Notes under the pieces: model-generated
Seen by the model: the letters and a program-made list of their open reading frames with translations, nothing else
The model's database searches: none
What the model was told of the DNA's origin: nothing
Shown: in pieces, positions 47,101 to 58,478 of the stretch
Layout of the letters: every line of letters starts with the position of its first letter
Position numbering within the stretch: the first letter of the stretch is position 1
Program-made: the position numbers and the translations under genes
Assembly: GCA_013398295.1 (NCBI GenBank)
Contig: VZSF01009849.1
Span: 1-64,000, forward strand
DNA length: 64,000 nucleotides
Direction of reading: 5' to 3'
DNA from: Chionis minor
Lineage: Eukaryota > Chordata > Aves > Charadriiformes > Chionididae

Positions 47101-48290
47101 ATTACTCAGCAGACTGTGAGATGTGAATTTAGTCATCTTGCATCAGTTCCTAGCAAGGCAGGGCCCCACTGAAGTCAGCACATGGCTGATCTTTGTCACA
47201 AAATGGTGCTGGAAATGACCTTCACACTTAAAGGTATCCTTTCTGAACCCAAATGACATGCAAAAATGCAGTATGGGCTACGCCATGCCCAGCTGGGGAA
47301 TCTTTTCTCGCGGTGCCTTTCCCAAGGGGTGGTTAGACTTTAAGTAGTCATATCCTTCTGAGCAAAGAGAGGCATAGATTTTCCTCATTCAATACAACTT
47401 TAAAATACTACACTGCATGTGTTTGTAGGAACAGGTATTTGCTGTTCCTTGAGCCAGATTGTAATTCTTCTGTAGAGCATGAGAGCCATGATTAGGAAGC
47501 CAGGATTGCTCTGCTCACAGGAATCCTGCCATTGTCTTTGATTGCATGGTATTAACTGTAAATTATACCCTTTTGGAGACCGCATGTAAAAATAAAATAA
47601 AAAAAAATGTCAAAAGACAGAGAAAATATTGATTCCGGAGGTAGCGGAAACTATGGCTTGGTTAAATTAGAACCTTAAAAAAATAATAACAAATTAGCAT
47701 TTGCAAGGGTGAGAGGGGCTAGGAGAAGTAGGCCAGGATTCTCCCCTTAGGCAAATGCAAATTTCAAGTAGCCACATTGCAGGCAACAAAATGTCACTGG
47801 TTTAAGTAAGAATCTGGCTTAAGGCATCAAGAAGGAGGTATAGGACATGGACAACAGGGTTGTTCTTAAGGTGCTGGTGAACTGGAAGCCTACTTAATTA
47901 AAAGCACAATGTATAAATAAAAATAGAAGCAGCTACAGCCTGAGACTGCTGTTAAGACCGCTAAGATTTCTGAAGCCATTTTTAGCTACTAGTGACACAA
48001 ATTTCCGCGTCGGCTTGTTCTCAGGAGTCAGCTCTGTTGTTCTACGCTGATGACAGATACCATTGCAATCAGTCTGTCTACAATTTAACTGGTAAACTGG
48101 AATTGCAACTGGACTTTGTCTTGCTGCAGTTCCTGGAGGCCTCCCTGCAAAAGCTTTGGAGGTGCAAAATGGTGGTAGAATTATAATCACTAAAACTCTT
48201 CAAGCCTGAGGCTGCTGAAAGCTGAATATAGATAGCCTGGAGAGATAATGGGCTTTCAGAAAAAGCAAAGCATAGAACAGATGGGGTTTT
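41180..48290. other. unique sequence, no gene recognised
   Basis: Seven kilobases without a supportable gene. At 41,460-42,000 stop codons are scarce in several frames on both strands, giving a 154-codon plus frame (41,536-42,000) that I do not recognise. A canonical four-tract G-quadruplex motif lies at 44,377-44,404. Around 42,845-42,930 a stretch (CCACCTAACTTTAGGCACTT) faintly resembles an old reptile repeat. Confidence 0.45.
44377..44404 (+). other. G-quadruplex-forming motif
   Basis: Four runs of at least three G (44,377-44,379; 44,384-44,387; 44,391-44,393; 44,400-44,404) are separated by loops of 4, 3 and 6 bases, meeting the usual G3+N1-7 definition. Function unknown. Confidence 0.6.
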
Positions 48291-48295
48291 TTTCA

Positions 48296-48440
48296 TAAAT
48301 TCATAGATTTTAAAGCCAGAAGTATCTATTAGATCATTGAGTCTGGCTTGTTGCATGGCATAGGCCAGAGAATTTCACCCAGAAATTCCTGTTTCAAGCC
48401 CATAACTTCTGGCTGAGCTAAAGTGTATATCTTTAGAGCG
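48296..48440 (-). mobile_element. ancient CR1-like LINE relic, 3' end fragment
   Basis: TTCATAGATTTTAAAGCCAG, GATCATTGAGTCTGGCTTGT, GGCCAGAGAATTTCACCCAG and TAACTTCTGGCTGAGCTAAA follow, in order, the reverse complement of an old LINE tail abundant in turtles (CATAGAWTTTAAGGCCAGAAGG...ATCTAGTCTGACCTC). Divergence is high, consistent with insertion before birds diversified. Confidence 0.5.
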
Positions 48441-48444
48441 CACA

Positions 48445-50395
48445 TGCTGTGGATGCAATTCAGAGCTAACAATTCTATGAATCTATTTATCTTTACCAGT
48501 TAGGGGATATATGCCTGACTGTCCCAGCCTTGTCTGTTAAAAAGCCTAAATGAAGGTCACTGGGCAAAGACTGAAAAGAAGAAAAACAGCTTAGCAAAGC
48601 TTTGAACGAATATCCAGGACAATGACTGCAATCTAATACCTCTTGGTGAACTGTTTCAACTCCTTCACAGCGCACTCAGTGAGCATAGTATTCATTCTGT
48701 AGGTTTCTGCTCCTTCATCCTTCTTGGAGTCTGGTTTTACTGGAAGCTTAGCACACAAACACAACCAAAACTTTCATCTTACTATTCCTCTGCCACACTT
48801 TGCTGTTCTTAGGAGTTCACCTCTAGGATTACCAAAGTCCTAGAACTCTGATTGGAACAACAGTATTCTCACTCTCATGAAGTTGGTTGGAAGCCCTTTT
48901 CCATCCATACCAACTTGCTTTGTGTCTGCAGTAATTACTTGGATTTTTTATGTGGAGCTCTAGCAGGACACCACTGCTTTCTTCTGAGCAGCGTCTGCCA
49001 CCACTTCAGTCCAAGATGGATTTGCACTTGCATCCTCTTTCCTCAAGAATCCATGAGCAAATCTGTATGTCTCCCACTATCTTTTATGCTCCAAGCACAT
49101 ATTAGTTCCACAAAGATTTTTTTTTTCCTTTCCAAGTTCTACTGTCCCAATAGCCCAGATTAGCCAACCTGAATTTTTCCCATCCAAATATTCTTAGCTG
49201 CTTGATTGCTGTTGATATTTCAGGAAAGGGACACACTGATTATTCAGTGGTTTCTGAGGTGGTAGTCAAAGGATTTTAAGAAGATTTATGTGACATATTA
49301 CTTATGATTTGAGGGAATGGATTTCATGACCTAGGAGATGCATCTGTTGTTCATAACACCTTTTTTTTTTTGGTGGGAATAAGTAGGCCTGGGACCTCTA
49401 CAGCCTTTCTCTCTTCTCTTTCAGTGATGTTCTCTCCTTTTTGAGAGCCTGCCTCACTGGAAATCATTATACATCCATAGAAGGCAGACATAGAGACTTC
49501 CTTTTGTGCTTTATCCCAATCCTGTCTGAAAATCTAGAGCGTCCCTGTAGAGGAGAGGGAGCAATATTGTGAGATTAGCTAGTCCCTCTCTGATCCAGGG
49601 GACAAATCAGGCTGTTATTCCACTCCTTGTCACAGGAACAAAACCCATTTTTCATGTGACAGTTTAGCCAAATCACCTCACTATCAGCAGTTGACTACTG
49701 TATGCTTCTGTTAATAGATATTCTCATGGAAAAGTTATGATAAAAGAGTTGGGAAGGAAGGGAAGAAATTACAGTGGATGGTGAGAATGAAAGAGGTATA
49801 AGTAACCTGAGCGTGACACGTTCTTATGATGCCTTGTCTTTTATTTCCTATGTTTAGAGAAAACAGTTCTCAGTTTATGGCTTTTCAGAGTTCAATCAGA
49901 GAGAAAATGAGCTATAAAAGCAGAGATAGGAAGGAGTTAACCAATTTCCAATTCAGTGTGTTACAATTTGCTTCAGTAATAATAATAAAAAAAGAACAAT
50001 ACTGGGAAACATAATTTTTAAAATGAAGACTACTAAATCAATAAGCACTACATGACTAATCATTTTCTATTTTCTTGGTGGAGGAAGGTAGAGCTGTGAT
50101 CAGAAATCAAAAGCAGAAGTCCCCAGCTTCTCTGCAATTCTGACAAATTCTGCTTTACTGTAATCCACAAGAAAGGAGATTTTCACATGCGCATAAACTA
50201 ATGCTGGTAAATGGCATTAGAATCACTGCCCACTAGCATCATCTTATTTTGTGGAAAGATAATGAAATCCATTTGATGCTAGATGAGTTGATTCCCAAAA
50301 TACCCACAGTTGTTCGCAACCAAGTATTTCAGCCTGAGACACAGAGGTCAGGGGTGACTTCATCACTTACACAATCGTCAGTTGTGGTGGGACTT
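48445..50395. other. unique sequence, no gene recognised
   Basis: A T-rich tract at about 49,117-49,128 and another at 49,363-49,372 are the only simple repeats. Open frames near 48.9-49.2 kb have no recognisable domains. Confidence 0.5.
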
Positions 50396-50404
50396 CCCAT
50401 AATA

Positions 50405-50470
50405 GCTACTTAAGCGCGTGTTTGACTTGAAGTATGTGAGTAGTCCTGCCATCTTCAGTGAGACTACAGA
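50405..50470. repeat. relic of a palindromic non-autonomous element (family B), fragment
   Basis: CTTAAGCGCGTGTTTGACTT, then GAAGTATGTGAGTAGTCCTG and a decayed mirror (CTTCAGTGAGACTAC), resembles an amniote palindrome with GAGTAGTCCCATTGACTTCA at its centre. A second copy may lie at 58,479. Short and diverged. Confidence 0.4.
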
Positions 50471-50474
50471 CTGT

Positions 50475-52025
50475 AAAAAAGACAGGTGTTTCAGTGCTTC
50501 TTGAACCTGCCATTCCAGTAGTAATTCGTAAAATCCTATTTGTGCAAATAGTTCTCAAAGTAGAGAACAAAGATGAGTAAATTCTCTCTCTTTAGACACT
50601 GAATATTCCAGAAGCACACAGCATCAGAGGACAGGGAAAGAATGAGACTTCAGTGTGCATTGCAGTTCCTCAAATTACTTTGAAAATTTCAACCCAGATT
50701 TCCTAACATCTACCCTGAGCCTCCATAGCCCTCTGGCACTTAACCGCCCCTTTGCTTTTCTTGGGTTTGATAGTAGATGTCTTTGATACTGTAGCTTCTT
50801 ACAGTATGAAATGAAAGTGTACTGGCTAATGGTTGTAGCATTTTTCTGTAGAATATCTTACACCTTTAAGGACTCAGCACAGCTGTCATAGTTGAATGCA
50901 TCCCGATACAAGGTAGAGTGCAATAGTTCTTTAACAGGACAAAGCAACCAACTAAAGTTTTAAGTTCAACAGTTTTAACATGGCGTCTTCCCCACTCACA
51001 GACCATTCGGTGTACTGACAACATACTGCACAGACAGTGGGGACATTATATGCAGAATGGGCTCATTGGGTCATTGCTTCAGGGGACTGGGGAAGGAAAG
51101 GACGTACGTGTCAGGAAAGCTGTAACCTAAAGTGTCCATAGTGCTGAGCATTTTCTATTCCAGTTCTGTTCAGTGTTGGAAAAGGTAAATGCCCTTCACA
51201 CCTAGAATCACTGTATGCCAGGCTGTGCAGTACACAATCCCCTTTGCCAGTACAGTTTTGCAGAGGTCCATAGTGTAAAACATATCACTGAAAAGATGCA
51301 GGTTAGTCATCTTGTTGTGGAACAACATGGTTCCAACAAATGAGGCCACGGTGAAGTGTGGTGTATGGGACAGGCACGAGTGACTCGCAGCATGTGGCAT
51401 TCTGGTACAAGAGCTACCTGTGCCACATTCTCTGCCAAGGCCTGTGTGACAGCAAAATGGCACTCAGCCTGTCACGGGTGGGTGACAGCAAACTGAGCAG
51501 CACTAATCATATGAGTGATGTCATCCAAGCAGATCAAAACCCACCATAGCTTCTGAACATCGGTGGAGCAATTGACACAAACAAAAGGAATTTTGATTTG
51601 ACAGCACATCCTGTATTTTCTAGCACATATTCAAATACCAACTGAAAGTTGCTGGGCAATAGGCAAGAAAACACAAACTTTGGTTGAGCAAAATTCCTTT
51701 TGCAATGGAGCCCGTGTTTTGTAGGTGCCTGCTTTAGTATAGAAGTGTTTGTGGGAGATTAGTACTTATTAACTAATAACCCTTGATTATGTTTACTCCC
51801 ACAGCTGATTTGCTCAGGTGTTTGTCACATAGAAGTAGAAATAAGCTTCAGTGACACAGCTTGTTCATGGTTCAGTCTGCAGAGTTTTGTAATTTCTTGG
51901 CAACTAAGTGATGGATTACTATTTTCTGTAAAAATCTCTTTCCTGAAAGGCCTTTCATGCAAGGACTCTGGGGTAATTAGAAAAATAATAACCTTGCAAT
52001 ACCCTCTTGATCTGTTTTTAATGAA
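50475..52025. other. unique sequence, no gene recognised
   Basis: No repeat or exon recognised. Frames at 51,170-51,549 overlap on both strands. Confidence 0.5.
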
Positions 52026-52029
52026 ATGA

Positions 52030-52140
52030 AGTGTGGGGAGGGTAGGTGCTTTGTCCATAGTCAAATAGTGAGTAAGTGGCAGAATTGAAAACAGAACCCA
52101 GGAGTCCTAGTTTTCACTCTTTGCCTCTAAGAAGCGCTTC
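52030..52140 (-). repeat. MIR/CORE-SINE relic, 5' half
   Basis: GTGCTTTGTCCATAGTCAAA, TAGTGAGTAAGTGGCAGAAT and TGAAAACAGAACCCAGGAGT follow the reverse MIR core-to-head order. The copy 200 bases further on has the same orientation. Confidence 0.65.
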
Positions 52141-52344
52141 CAGTACCCATTGGTTTATCAGCTGTTTAAAAACTATCTGTCTTTTTTTGTACAGGACTGG
52201 AAAAAAAACCCCCAAAACAGTGTACAGGGAAATCTTGCATTGGCAGAAGCTGGACCAGATTAATTAGCAGACTTATGCTGGCTCTTCAGTCAGTTTTCTG
52301 CAACTCAATCATGGTTTATTGCACACATCAGTCATTTGTGAATG

Positions 52345-52455
52345 TTACCTTTAAAACAACCTGGTGAAGTATCACCTCCATTTCAAAAACAGGGAAATAA
52401 AAGCACAGAGTAGATGAAGTTACTTGCCCAAATTCACAGAGGGAATCTTGGACAC
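52345..52455 (-). repeat. MIR/CORE-SINE relic
   Basis: ATCACCTCCATTTCAAAAAC, AGGGAAATAAAAGCACAGAG and GAAGTTACTTGCCCAAATTC match the reverse MIR core. The two relics 52,030 and 52,345 lie close together in the same orientation but contain overlapping parts of the consensus, so they are two insertions, not one split copy. Confidence 0.65.
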
Positions 52456-52459
52456 ACCT

Positions 52460-54690
52460 GTGAATTTTACTGGCAGCTTTCTTTTTTCTGCAGATAAGTT
52501 TCTTCTCTGTTACCGCATTGTTTCCAGAGTGAAGAATATGCATCCCTGATAGGGCATTAAAACCCAAATGGAGTTTTTGGATACATGAATGAGTAGCTTC
52601 CAGGATCTCAGCTCTGAATTTAAAAAAAATCAAGTTTCTAAAACAATAATACAAATTTAACAAATACCAGAAGCTGCCAATCTGACACTTATCTTTTGAA
52701 AAGGTGACATTACCTCTTCACAATTCAGGGGTTTTATGCAGTGCCACTATAGCCCTTGAAAAGTCAAATCCAGGTACCTGTGCAATCACAATATATCAGG
52801 AAGGAGAGTTAATAAGGTAACAGAAAGTGTTGCACTGACACACCTGAGTTTCTACAGAAGCTTGCAAGATTAGAGAGATGCTTCTAGAGAAGAGTGTAGT
52901 ATTTGACCTTGTAGAAGGGCAAAAAGTTCTGTGCAACAGCGTGTGCAACAATTCAGTTGCCTTTGGCTTAGCTGCAGGGGTTTGCCTTCAAAAAGGGAGT
53001 GGGGGGAAATCTGCAGCTCTTGAAAGACAGCATTAGATCTTTCTTACCCTTCATTTCTAAATCCTCTGAACCTCTGATTTTTTATTTCCTGGGCTATAAC
53101 TATAAGCTGCCTGAATTGCTGGTTTTCAATCCAATTTCCACTAGCCCTGTCACAAAATCTGATAGACAAAATACCCTTTTCTTAGTACAGTTGGCACCAG
53201 GTTGAATGCAGTGAAGACTGAAGTCCTGCCTGTACACATTGAGCTGGCATTCCCTGGGCAGTGTCACTGCAAGCTTTCCAAACTTTCCTGCACTGTATTG
53301 TCTCGCTGGCGTAGAGCAGACATCTTCAGGATTCACTCTTGGCGGTCTATTTGTAGTGACATTCCCTGGCCAGGTCATCATCCTAGGAGAATGAAACGAG
53401 AACCTCTGGTTTAAAAACAAAAGACTTCATTTCAACCAAAGACCAAATAATTTACTTATTGTCCTGTACCGAACCCAACTTCACTGTCTTTCACAGAACA
53501 TTTAATATAAGTTTAATGGAAAGATCTGCCTATTAGCAACTAGAGTGATACCGTCAGTTCTTTACATACATGCCTTTGAATCATAAGCCAGGTATCACTA
53601 TTTGCAGTGTCATGCTGGTCTGCGTTAATTTTCTACCAAACAGTAAGATTCTTCATCTCACTCCCATCTCATCCATCTGCAACTCGGTCAAATGTGGGGG
53701 GGAAAAAAAAAGTCTTCAGAGCTCAGCTCAGATCTGTCGAAGGTAAGTAAGAATGTCCACCTCTACATCTGTGAATGAAATTGTATTCGGGATGTTGGAG
53801 AGCCGTGCTATGTCACTGGGCAGTGAAGCGAGGAGACTGCTATATACCTACATGTATTGAGATCCTTGGGGCTGAAGCAGGGAGGAGCAAAGCTGCTCTA
53901 GGCAGAGCCACTGTGCTTTCATATGTCACCACCATGACACGCAGCGGCTCCCAGGCATAGCGCCGTGTCTGCCTGTTACAGACCTATGCAGACATGCGTG
54001 CAGTCATACAGCCATATACAAACATCATGACACAGCAAATCCTGTCTGCAAAGAAAGCTAAAAAAAGGCTGATAGAATGATAACAGTATCCAAACTTCAT
54101 GCTGGGATGTGCCGTGGGTGGCAGAATAATTCTACTTCTTCTTCCCCTCTGGGAGCAGCTGCCTTCTGGAGAGAACTAGGCGATGTATTAGTATTGCATT
54201 GCAGTTTATTAGCAGGGGGATTCTGGACAAGGATGTTTCTTAATAAATTGATCGGAGCGAGAAAACAGCCATTCCAACACTGGAAGCAGAGGACTTGCTA
54301 AACAGTTTCATTATTCATGGGGACTTGGTAGAAGAGGCAGCAGCTAAGAGATTTTCTTTAGCCGTGGGAAGAAAAAGGACAGGGCGTTGTGCACCAGTTG
54401 GTTTGTGAGGAACATTAATTACTCACAGGCAAAGAAATGTGTTCTGGAAAAAAAATCTTCACTATTTTATTTGAATTTGTTGCATCTTCTGGGAAGATGG
54501 GAAGGGCCATTCCACTGCTCACTTACCAAGGTGCCTCTGAGCTTATGCTTGTATGTAGAAGTTGATGGCATCCCTATGGTATACTATAGCTGTGTGCCAG
54601 TCAAACCTGGTCTGCCCACCAGGGAGACCACTGCCAGAGCCCTGCTGTTTCCACTGCAGAGAGCTTTTGTCTGGCTTGGTCATAAGGACA
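52460..54690. other. unique sequence, no gene recognised
   Basis: A run of seven G then nine A lies at 53,696-53,711. No exon or repeat is recognisable. Small frames at 53.1-53.4 kb overlap on both strands. Confidence 0.5.
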
Positions 54691-54709
54691 TCCTCATTCC
54701 TAAGAAGGA

Positions 54710-55200
54710 ATTCCTTCCTAAGAAGGTCAGGGAACTGCTGGAGAAGGTACAGCAAAGGGCTACAAAGATGATTAGGGGGCTGGAACATCTTTCTTACGAG
54801 GAAAGGCTGAGGTAGTTGGGTCTTTTTAGTCTGGAGAAGAGAATACTGACAGGGAATCTTATCAAACGCTTATCAATACTTAAAGGGAGGGTGCCAGGAG
54901 GATGAGACCAGTCTTTTTTTAGCAGCGCTCAGTGATAGGACAAGAGGTAACGGGCACAAACTTGTACATAGGAAGTTCCATCTGAACATGAAGAGGAACT
55001 TCTTTACTTTGAAGGTGGCAGAGCACTGGAACAGGCTGCCAGAGAGGTGGTGGAGTCTCCAACTTCAGAGACATTCCAAACCTGCGTGGACAACATCTTG
55101 TGCAACCTGCTCTGGATGGACCTGCTCTGGCAGGGGGTTTGGACTAGATGATCTCCAGAGGTCCCTTCCAACCTGTAACATTCTATGGTTTTATGATTCA
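54710..55200 (+). mobile_element. CR1 LINE, 5'-truncated, 3' end intact
   Basis: The element keeps the last part of the CR1 reverse-transcriptase ORF (LEKVQQRATKMIRGLEH visible, within 54,738-54,788). The frame is closed by an early stop at 54,816-54,818 where the family normally continues. It then keeps the 3' UTR, the GGACTAGATGATCTCCAGAG block and CCCTTCCAACC, and ends with ATTCTATG-type 8-base repeats near 55,200. Like most CR1 copies it is severely 5' truncated; the 5' edge is uncertain by some 20 bases. The ORF is non-functional. Most of it lies in the duplicated copy 1. Confidence 0.9.
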
Positions 55201-55368
55201 TTCAAGCCACCTGAGGCTGGTACCAGGCTGACTGAGCAGCAGGTCTTGCTAGCAGATCCTGCCATGTTGCCTATTATCCAGCTGCACATGATGGTCCACT
55301 ACATGACAAAATAAACTTCAGACTACAAAAAAAGGAGCATTTGCTCTGCTTGTGAAAGTCCCCAATTA
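54891..55368. repeat. 478-bp duplicated block, copy 1
   Basis: This block abuts the N at 55,369 and appears identical to 55,370-55,847 (constant offset 479). It comprises most of the CR1 3' part plus about 170 bases of unique flank. The copies meet exactly at the N, which points to an assembly error. Confidence 0.95.
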
Positions 55369-55369
55369 N
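55369..55369. other. single N at duplication junction
   Basis: A single undetermined base separates two identical 478-bp blocks. It most likely marks a contig join of unknown length. Confidence 0.95.
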
Positions 55370-55679
55370 GTGCCAGGAGGATGAGACCAGTCTTTTTTTA
55401 GCAGCGCTCAGTGATAGGACAAGAGGTAACGGGCACAAACTTGTACATAGGAAGTTCCATCTGAACATGAAGAGGAACTTCTTTACTTTGAAGGTGGCAG
55501 AGCACTGGAACAGGCTGCCAGAGAGGTGGTGGAGTCTCCAACTTCAGAGACATTCCAAACCTGCGTGGACAACATCTTGTGCAACCTGCTCTGGATGGAC
55601 CTGCTCTGGCAGGGGGTTTGGACTAGATGATCTCCAGAGGTCCCTTCCAACCTGTAACATTCTATGGTTTTATGATTCA
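55370..55679 (+). mobile_element. CR1 LINE 3' end (probable artefactual second copy)
   Basis: Same CR1 3' UTR and terminal repeats as at 54,891-55,200, starting abruptly at the N. It has no independent flanks, so it should not be counted as a separate insertion. Confidence 0.85.
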
Positions 55680-55847
55680 TTCAAGCCACCTGAGGCTGGT
55701 ACCAGGCTGACTGAGCAGCAGGTCTTGCTAGCAGATCCTGCCATGTTGCCTATTATCCAGCTGCACATGATGGTCCACTACATGACAAAATAAACTTCAG
55801 ACTACAAAAAAAGGAGCATTTGCTCTGCTTGTGAAAGTCCCCAATTA
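55370..55847. repeat. 478-bp duplicated block, copy 2
   Basis: This block repeats copy 1 from its first base to the base before the N. It contains a second copy of the CR1 3' end (to about 55,679), then continues into unique sequence. If the duplication is an assembly artefact, only one of the two blocks exists in the genome. Confidence 0.95.
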
Positions 55848-55849
55848 CA

Positions 55850-57735
55850 TGGGAAAAGTCTAATGACATTTGAAAGGTTGGAGGACTGAGTTTCTATCAT
55901 AGGCCCTGCTCTGCTCCAGTCCTACAACGCAGCTCGGGAGAGTCCAGGAAGTTGCGGCGACCTCGTAAGGATTAATTGTATCAATCAGTCAATACTGGCT
56001 GTGGGAAAGGCTGAGTCAAGCTCTGACAATTGCTCTCACTGTGAGTTTATCTCAGTAGGGTGGGTCAAGAGCACCTTGTGCAAAGGTTTCTGAGGCAAAA
56101 TGACATATAAAAAGAAGCTCCTTCTACAAAACAGTCCATCGTGGTTTATTGAGCTTCCTATTTCTCATGAATCTTTCAATGTCATTTTAGTTGACTTTTA
56201 AAAAATTAAAATACTTATGAAAATGATATCAAAATTATTATCAAGTATTCTATGCACTATGAATATGTTTTAGTAAACCGAAGATTTGATGATTTTATGT
56301 ATCAGTTTTTATTTACTGAGCGTATAGTGTTCAGCAAATAAGTTCAGATGTGTTTTCAAGACAAAAATTGTATTGACAAAAATGCCATGGGCACTTTCCT
56401 GACAAAGAAGAAATGGGTCTATTTCAAACCCTATGAGAAGGAGAGAGTTGAAATGTCATTCAAGATGGGCTTATGTGCCCAAAAGCCTTTTTTTTTATTT
56501 TTTATTTCCCAGCTATACTGATTGGTCTTCTAAAAGATATTATCCTTATTGACATCCTTAGATATTCACAGCACAACAACTTTGCTGCCACAATCTTCTC
56601 TCTACATTTCAAGCAGCATGTTCTGAGTGCATTTGGCTGGAGTCTCTGCATCAGTGCCATATCCTCGGGGTGGCTGCTGGAGATTTGGAGCCTGGCCCTG
56701 CTTGTGCCATAGCGCTCAAGCAGTCCAGGGGCAGCTTTCCCCATGCACTGTGGATTCACAGCTCTTTCTCAGTCCTTTCCAGAGCTTCCTCACACATGCT
56801 GTTACCTTAGCACTTATGCTGTGGGGAAAGGGCCAGATGTCCTCTGTGAGAACATAAGAAACGGACAGGTTGACTTTTCTGGGAAGAGACTTTCCTCCTC
56901 CTGCTCTCCTTCCTTCTGTGTGTGCTATGGCTGAGAATGCTCAGTACTGACACAGACATTTATTTGGATAAATGCTATGTCTGCTGTCAGGCAAGTTGCC
57001 GTTGTTCTGCTCTCAGTATGCCCTGTATGTTAGGACTTGATGTCTTCCTTACCATGTGGTGGGTCTAACAATGTTAACATTTCTTGTGACCCTTAGAGTA
57101 AAACCCGGTTGATAACCAGATTTTATACAGAGAGATGCTAATTCCTGTTTAATTTTCTCCCTTTTATTACTAATCATATCACTGCAAAACGTAGTTTACA
57201 GCAATATAAATAGGATCCATTGCTGGAGGGAATTGTGCAGCTTCTGTCAATTTTTCAGCACCCAAATGTGAAACAGAAGCAATTAAACTCTGAGGGGAAA
57301 AAAGTAACAGTGTGGAACACATCAGAAATCGGGTCATGAATTCACACAGATGGGAAAGCCAGGAAGCAGTGGGAAAGCAGGATTTTGATTGACTCACCGT
57401 CAACAGTAAATGAGCCATTGGCAGTTTACTGTCAATTTTTTGCCTTTTAATCTGCAAGTTCCAGAGGTGATGGCACTCTCCTCGACCCGCTGCTTGGGGA
57501 TGGGAGGGGTGCGGAAAGTGGGATAGAGAAAGCAATAGCAGGAGTTTAGGTGAGGACAGGGGATGGGTCAGCATCACAGGGGGACCAAGGCAGTTTTAGC
57601 ATTCTCTAAATCTGATGTGGGGAGCTAAAATTAAACAATACCCAGGCAATAGTCATGGGCGTTAAAAATATGCCACTCAAAAGGGATCAAGAGGTCTCTG
57701 CAGATTAAATAATAATAGTGTTGTAGTAGTAATTA
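55850..57735. other. unique sequence, no gene recognised
   Basis: The part at about 56,150-56,400 is very AT-rich and repeat-free. Open frames at 56.5-57.6 kb lack known domains. A near-miss G-quadruplex motif lies around 57,496-57,520. Confidence 0.45.
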
Positions 57736-57744
57736 AAGGCATTG

Positions 57745-57900
57745 ACCAGATCCAAACCCTGTTGTAGAATTACTATACAAATATAGTTAAGGACAGTTGT
57801 TGCTCTGAAAAATTTATAAAGCAGATGGGAGAGAGGAAGGAGCAGAAGCCTCCCAGCTGAAGATAGAGGCAATGGGACCCTAACAGGGCTTCAGCAGTAT
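57745..57900 (-). repeat. MIR/L2-type SINE tail relic
   Basis: ACTATACAAATATAGTTAAG, GACAGTTGTTGCTCTGAAAA and AGATGGGAGAGAGGAAGG resemble the reverse SINE tail seen at 30,852. The core region is poorly preserved. Confidence 0.42.
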
Positions 57901-57904
57901 TTAG

Positions 57905-58360
57905 GAACATGCATGGTGCAGACAGGGATTGCTCTTTTGTTTGCTTTTGTAGAGCATCTGCTGAACAAGCTGAGAGGAAAAAAGAGATGTGATGTTCAAA
58001 TCACTCCACTCCTGTGCTAGTCCAGTTTTCTCCAGTGGAAATCCAAGACACAGCCATAAAGAAGACTGTGGGGCACACCAGGGTACCTCATATTTGCCCT
58101 TGCTGGCTAGGATGTGTCCATGGCCTGCCCTAAGCTCAGTGGGATTTGTGAGATTTTCATACCACACAAGAAAATACGAGACCTTGGAAACCATGGGGTA
58201 TTTTAGCATGCAGAAGCTTGGTATATATTTTCTTTTCATGCAGCAGCACAGCACTTCTGAGAATGAAACAATCAGTTATAAAAGTAACCTTGCAGCAAAG
58301 CTTCAAGGGGGAGTTATATATGCCAGCAAATTTTCACTGTTTATTCATTCTAGGCATACT
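57905..58360. other. unique sequence, no gene recognised
   Basis: Long frames are open on both strands between about 57,990 and 58,250 (132 codons plus, 117 codons minus). Neither shows a recognisable domain; chance is the simplest explanation. Confidence 0.45.
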
Positions 58361-58366
58361 TATAGA

Positions 58367-58465
58367 CTAATTCTCCTCTTACTCTGATTTTATATCAATT
58401 ATTCGCCATTGATTGAGTGGAGTTAATTTAAATTTACAGCAGTGTAAGTGAGGAAAAGCGGCTCG
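58367..58465. repeat. relic of a palindromic non-autonomous element (family A), second copy
   Basis: AATTCTCCTCTTACTCTGAT at the left is mirrored by CAGTGTAAGTGAGGAAAAGC at the right, with CCATTGATTGAGTGGAGTTA in the centre. This gives an imperfect inverted repeat with arms of about 45 bases, similar to 18,249. Confidence 0.5.
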
Positions 58466-58478
58466 TAATCAGTAGCAA

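Noticed and set aside
47014..47171. 52-codon open frame after a pyrimidine-rich acceptor
   Set aside because: The donor is weak and the peptide is unrecognised; the length is within chance expectation.
54387..54815. 142-codon frame as a host gene
   Set aside because: Only its last 30 or so residues are protein-like and these belong to the CR1 reverse-transcriptase ORF; the upstream part is chance read-through.
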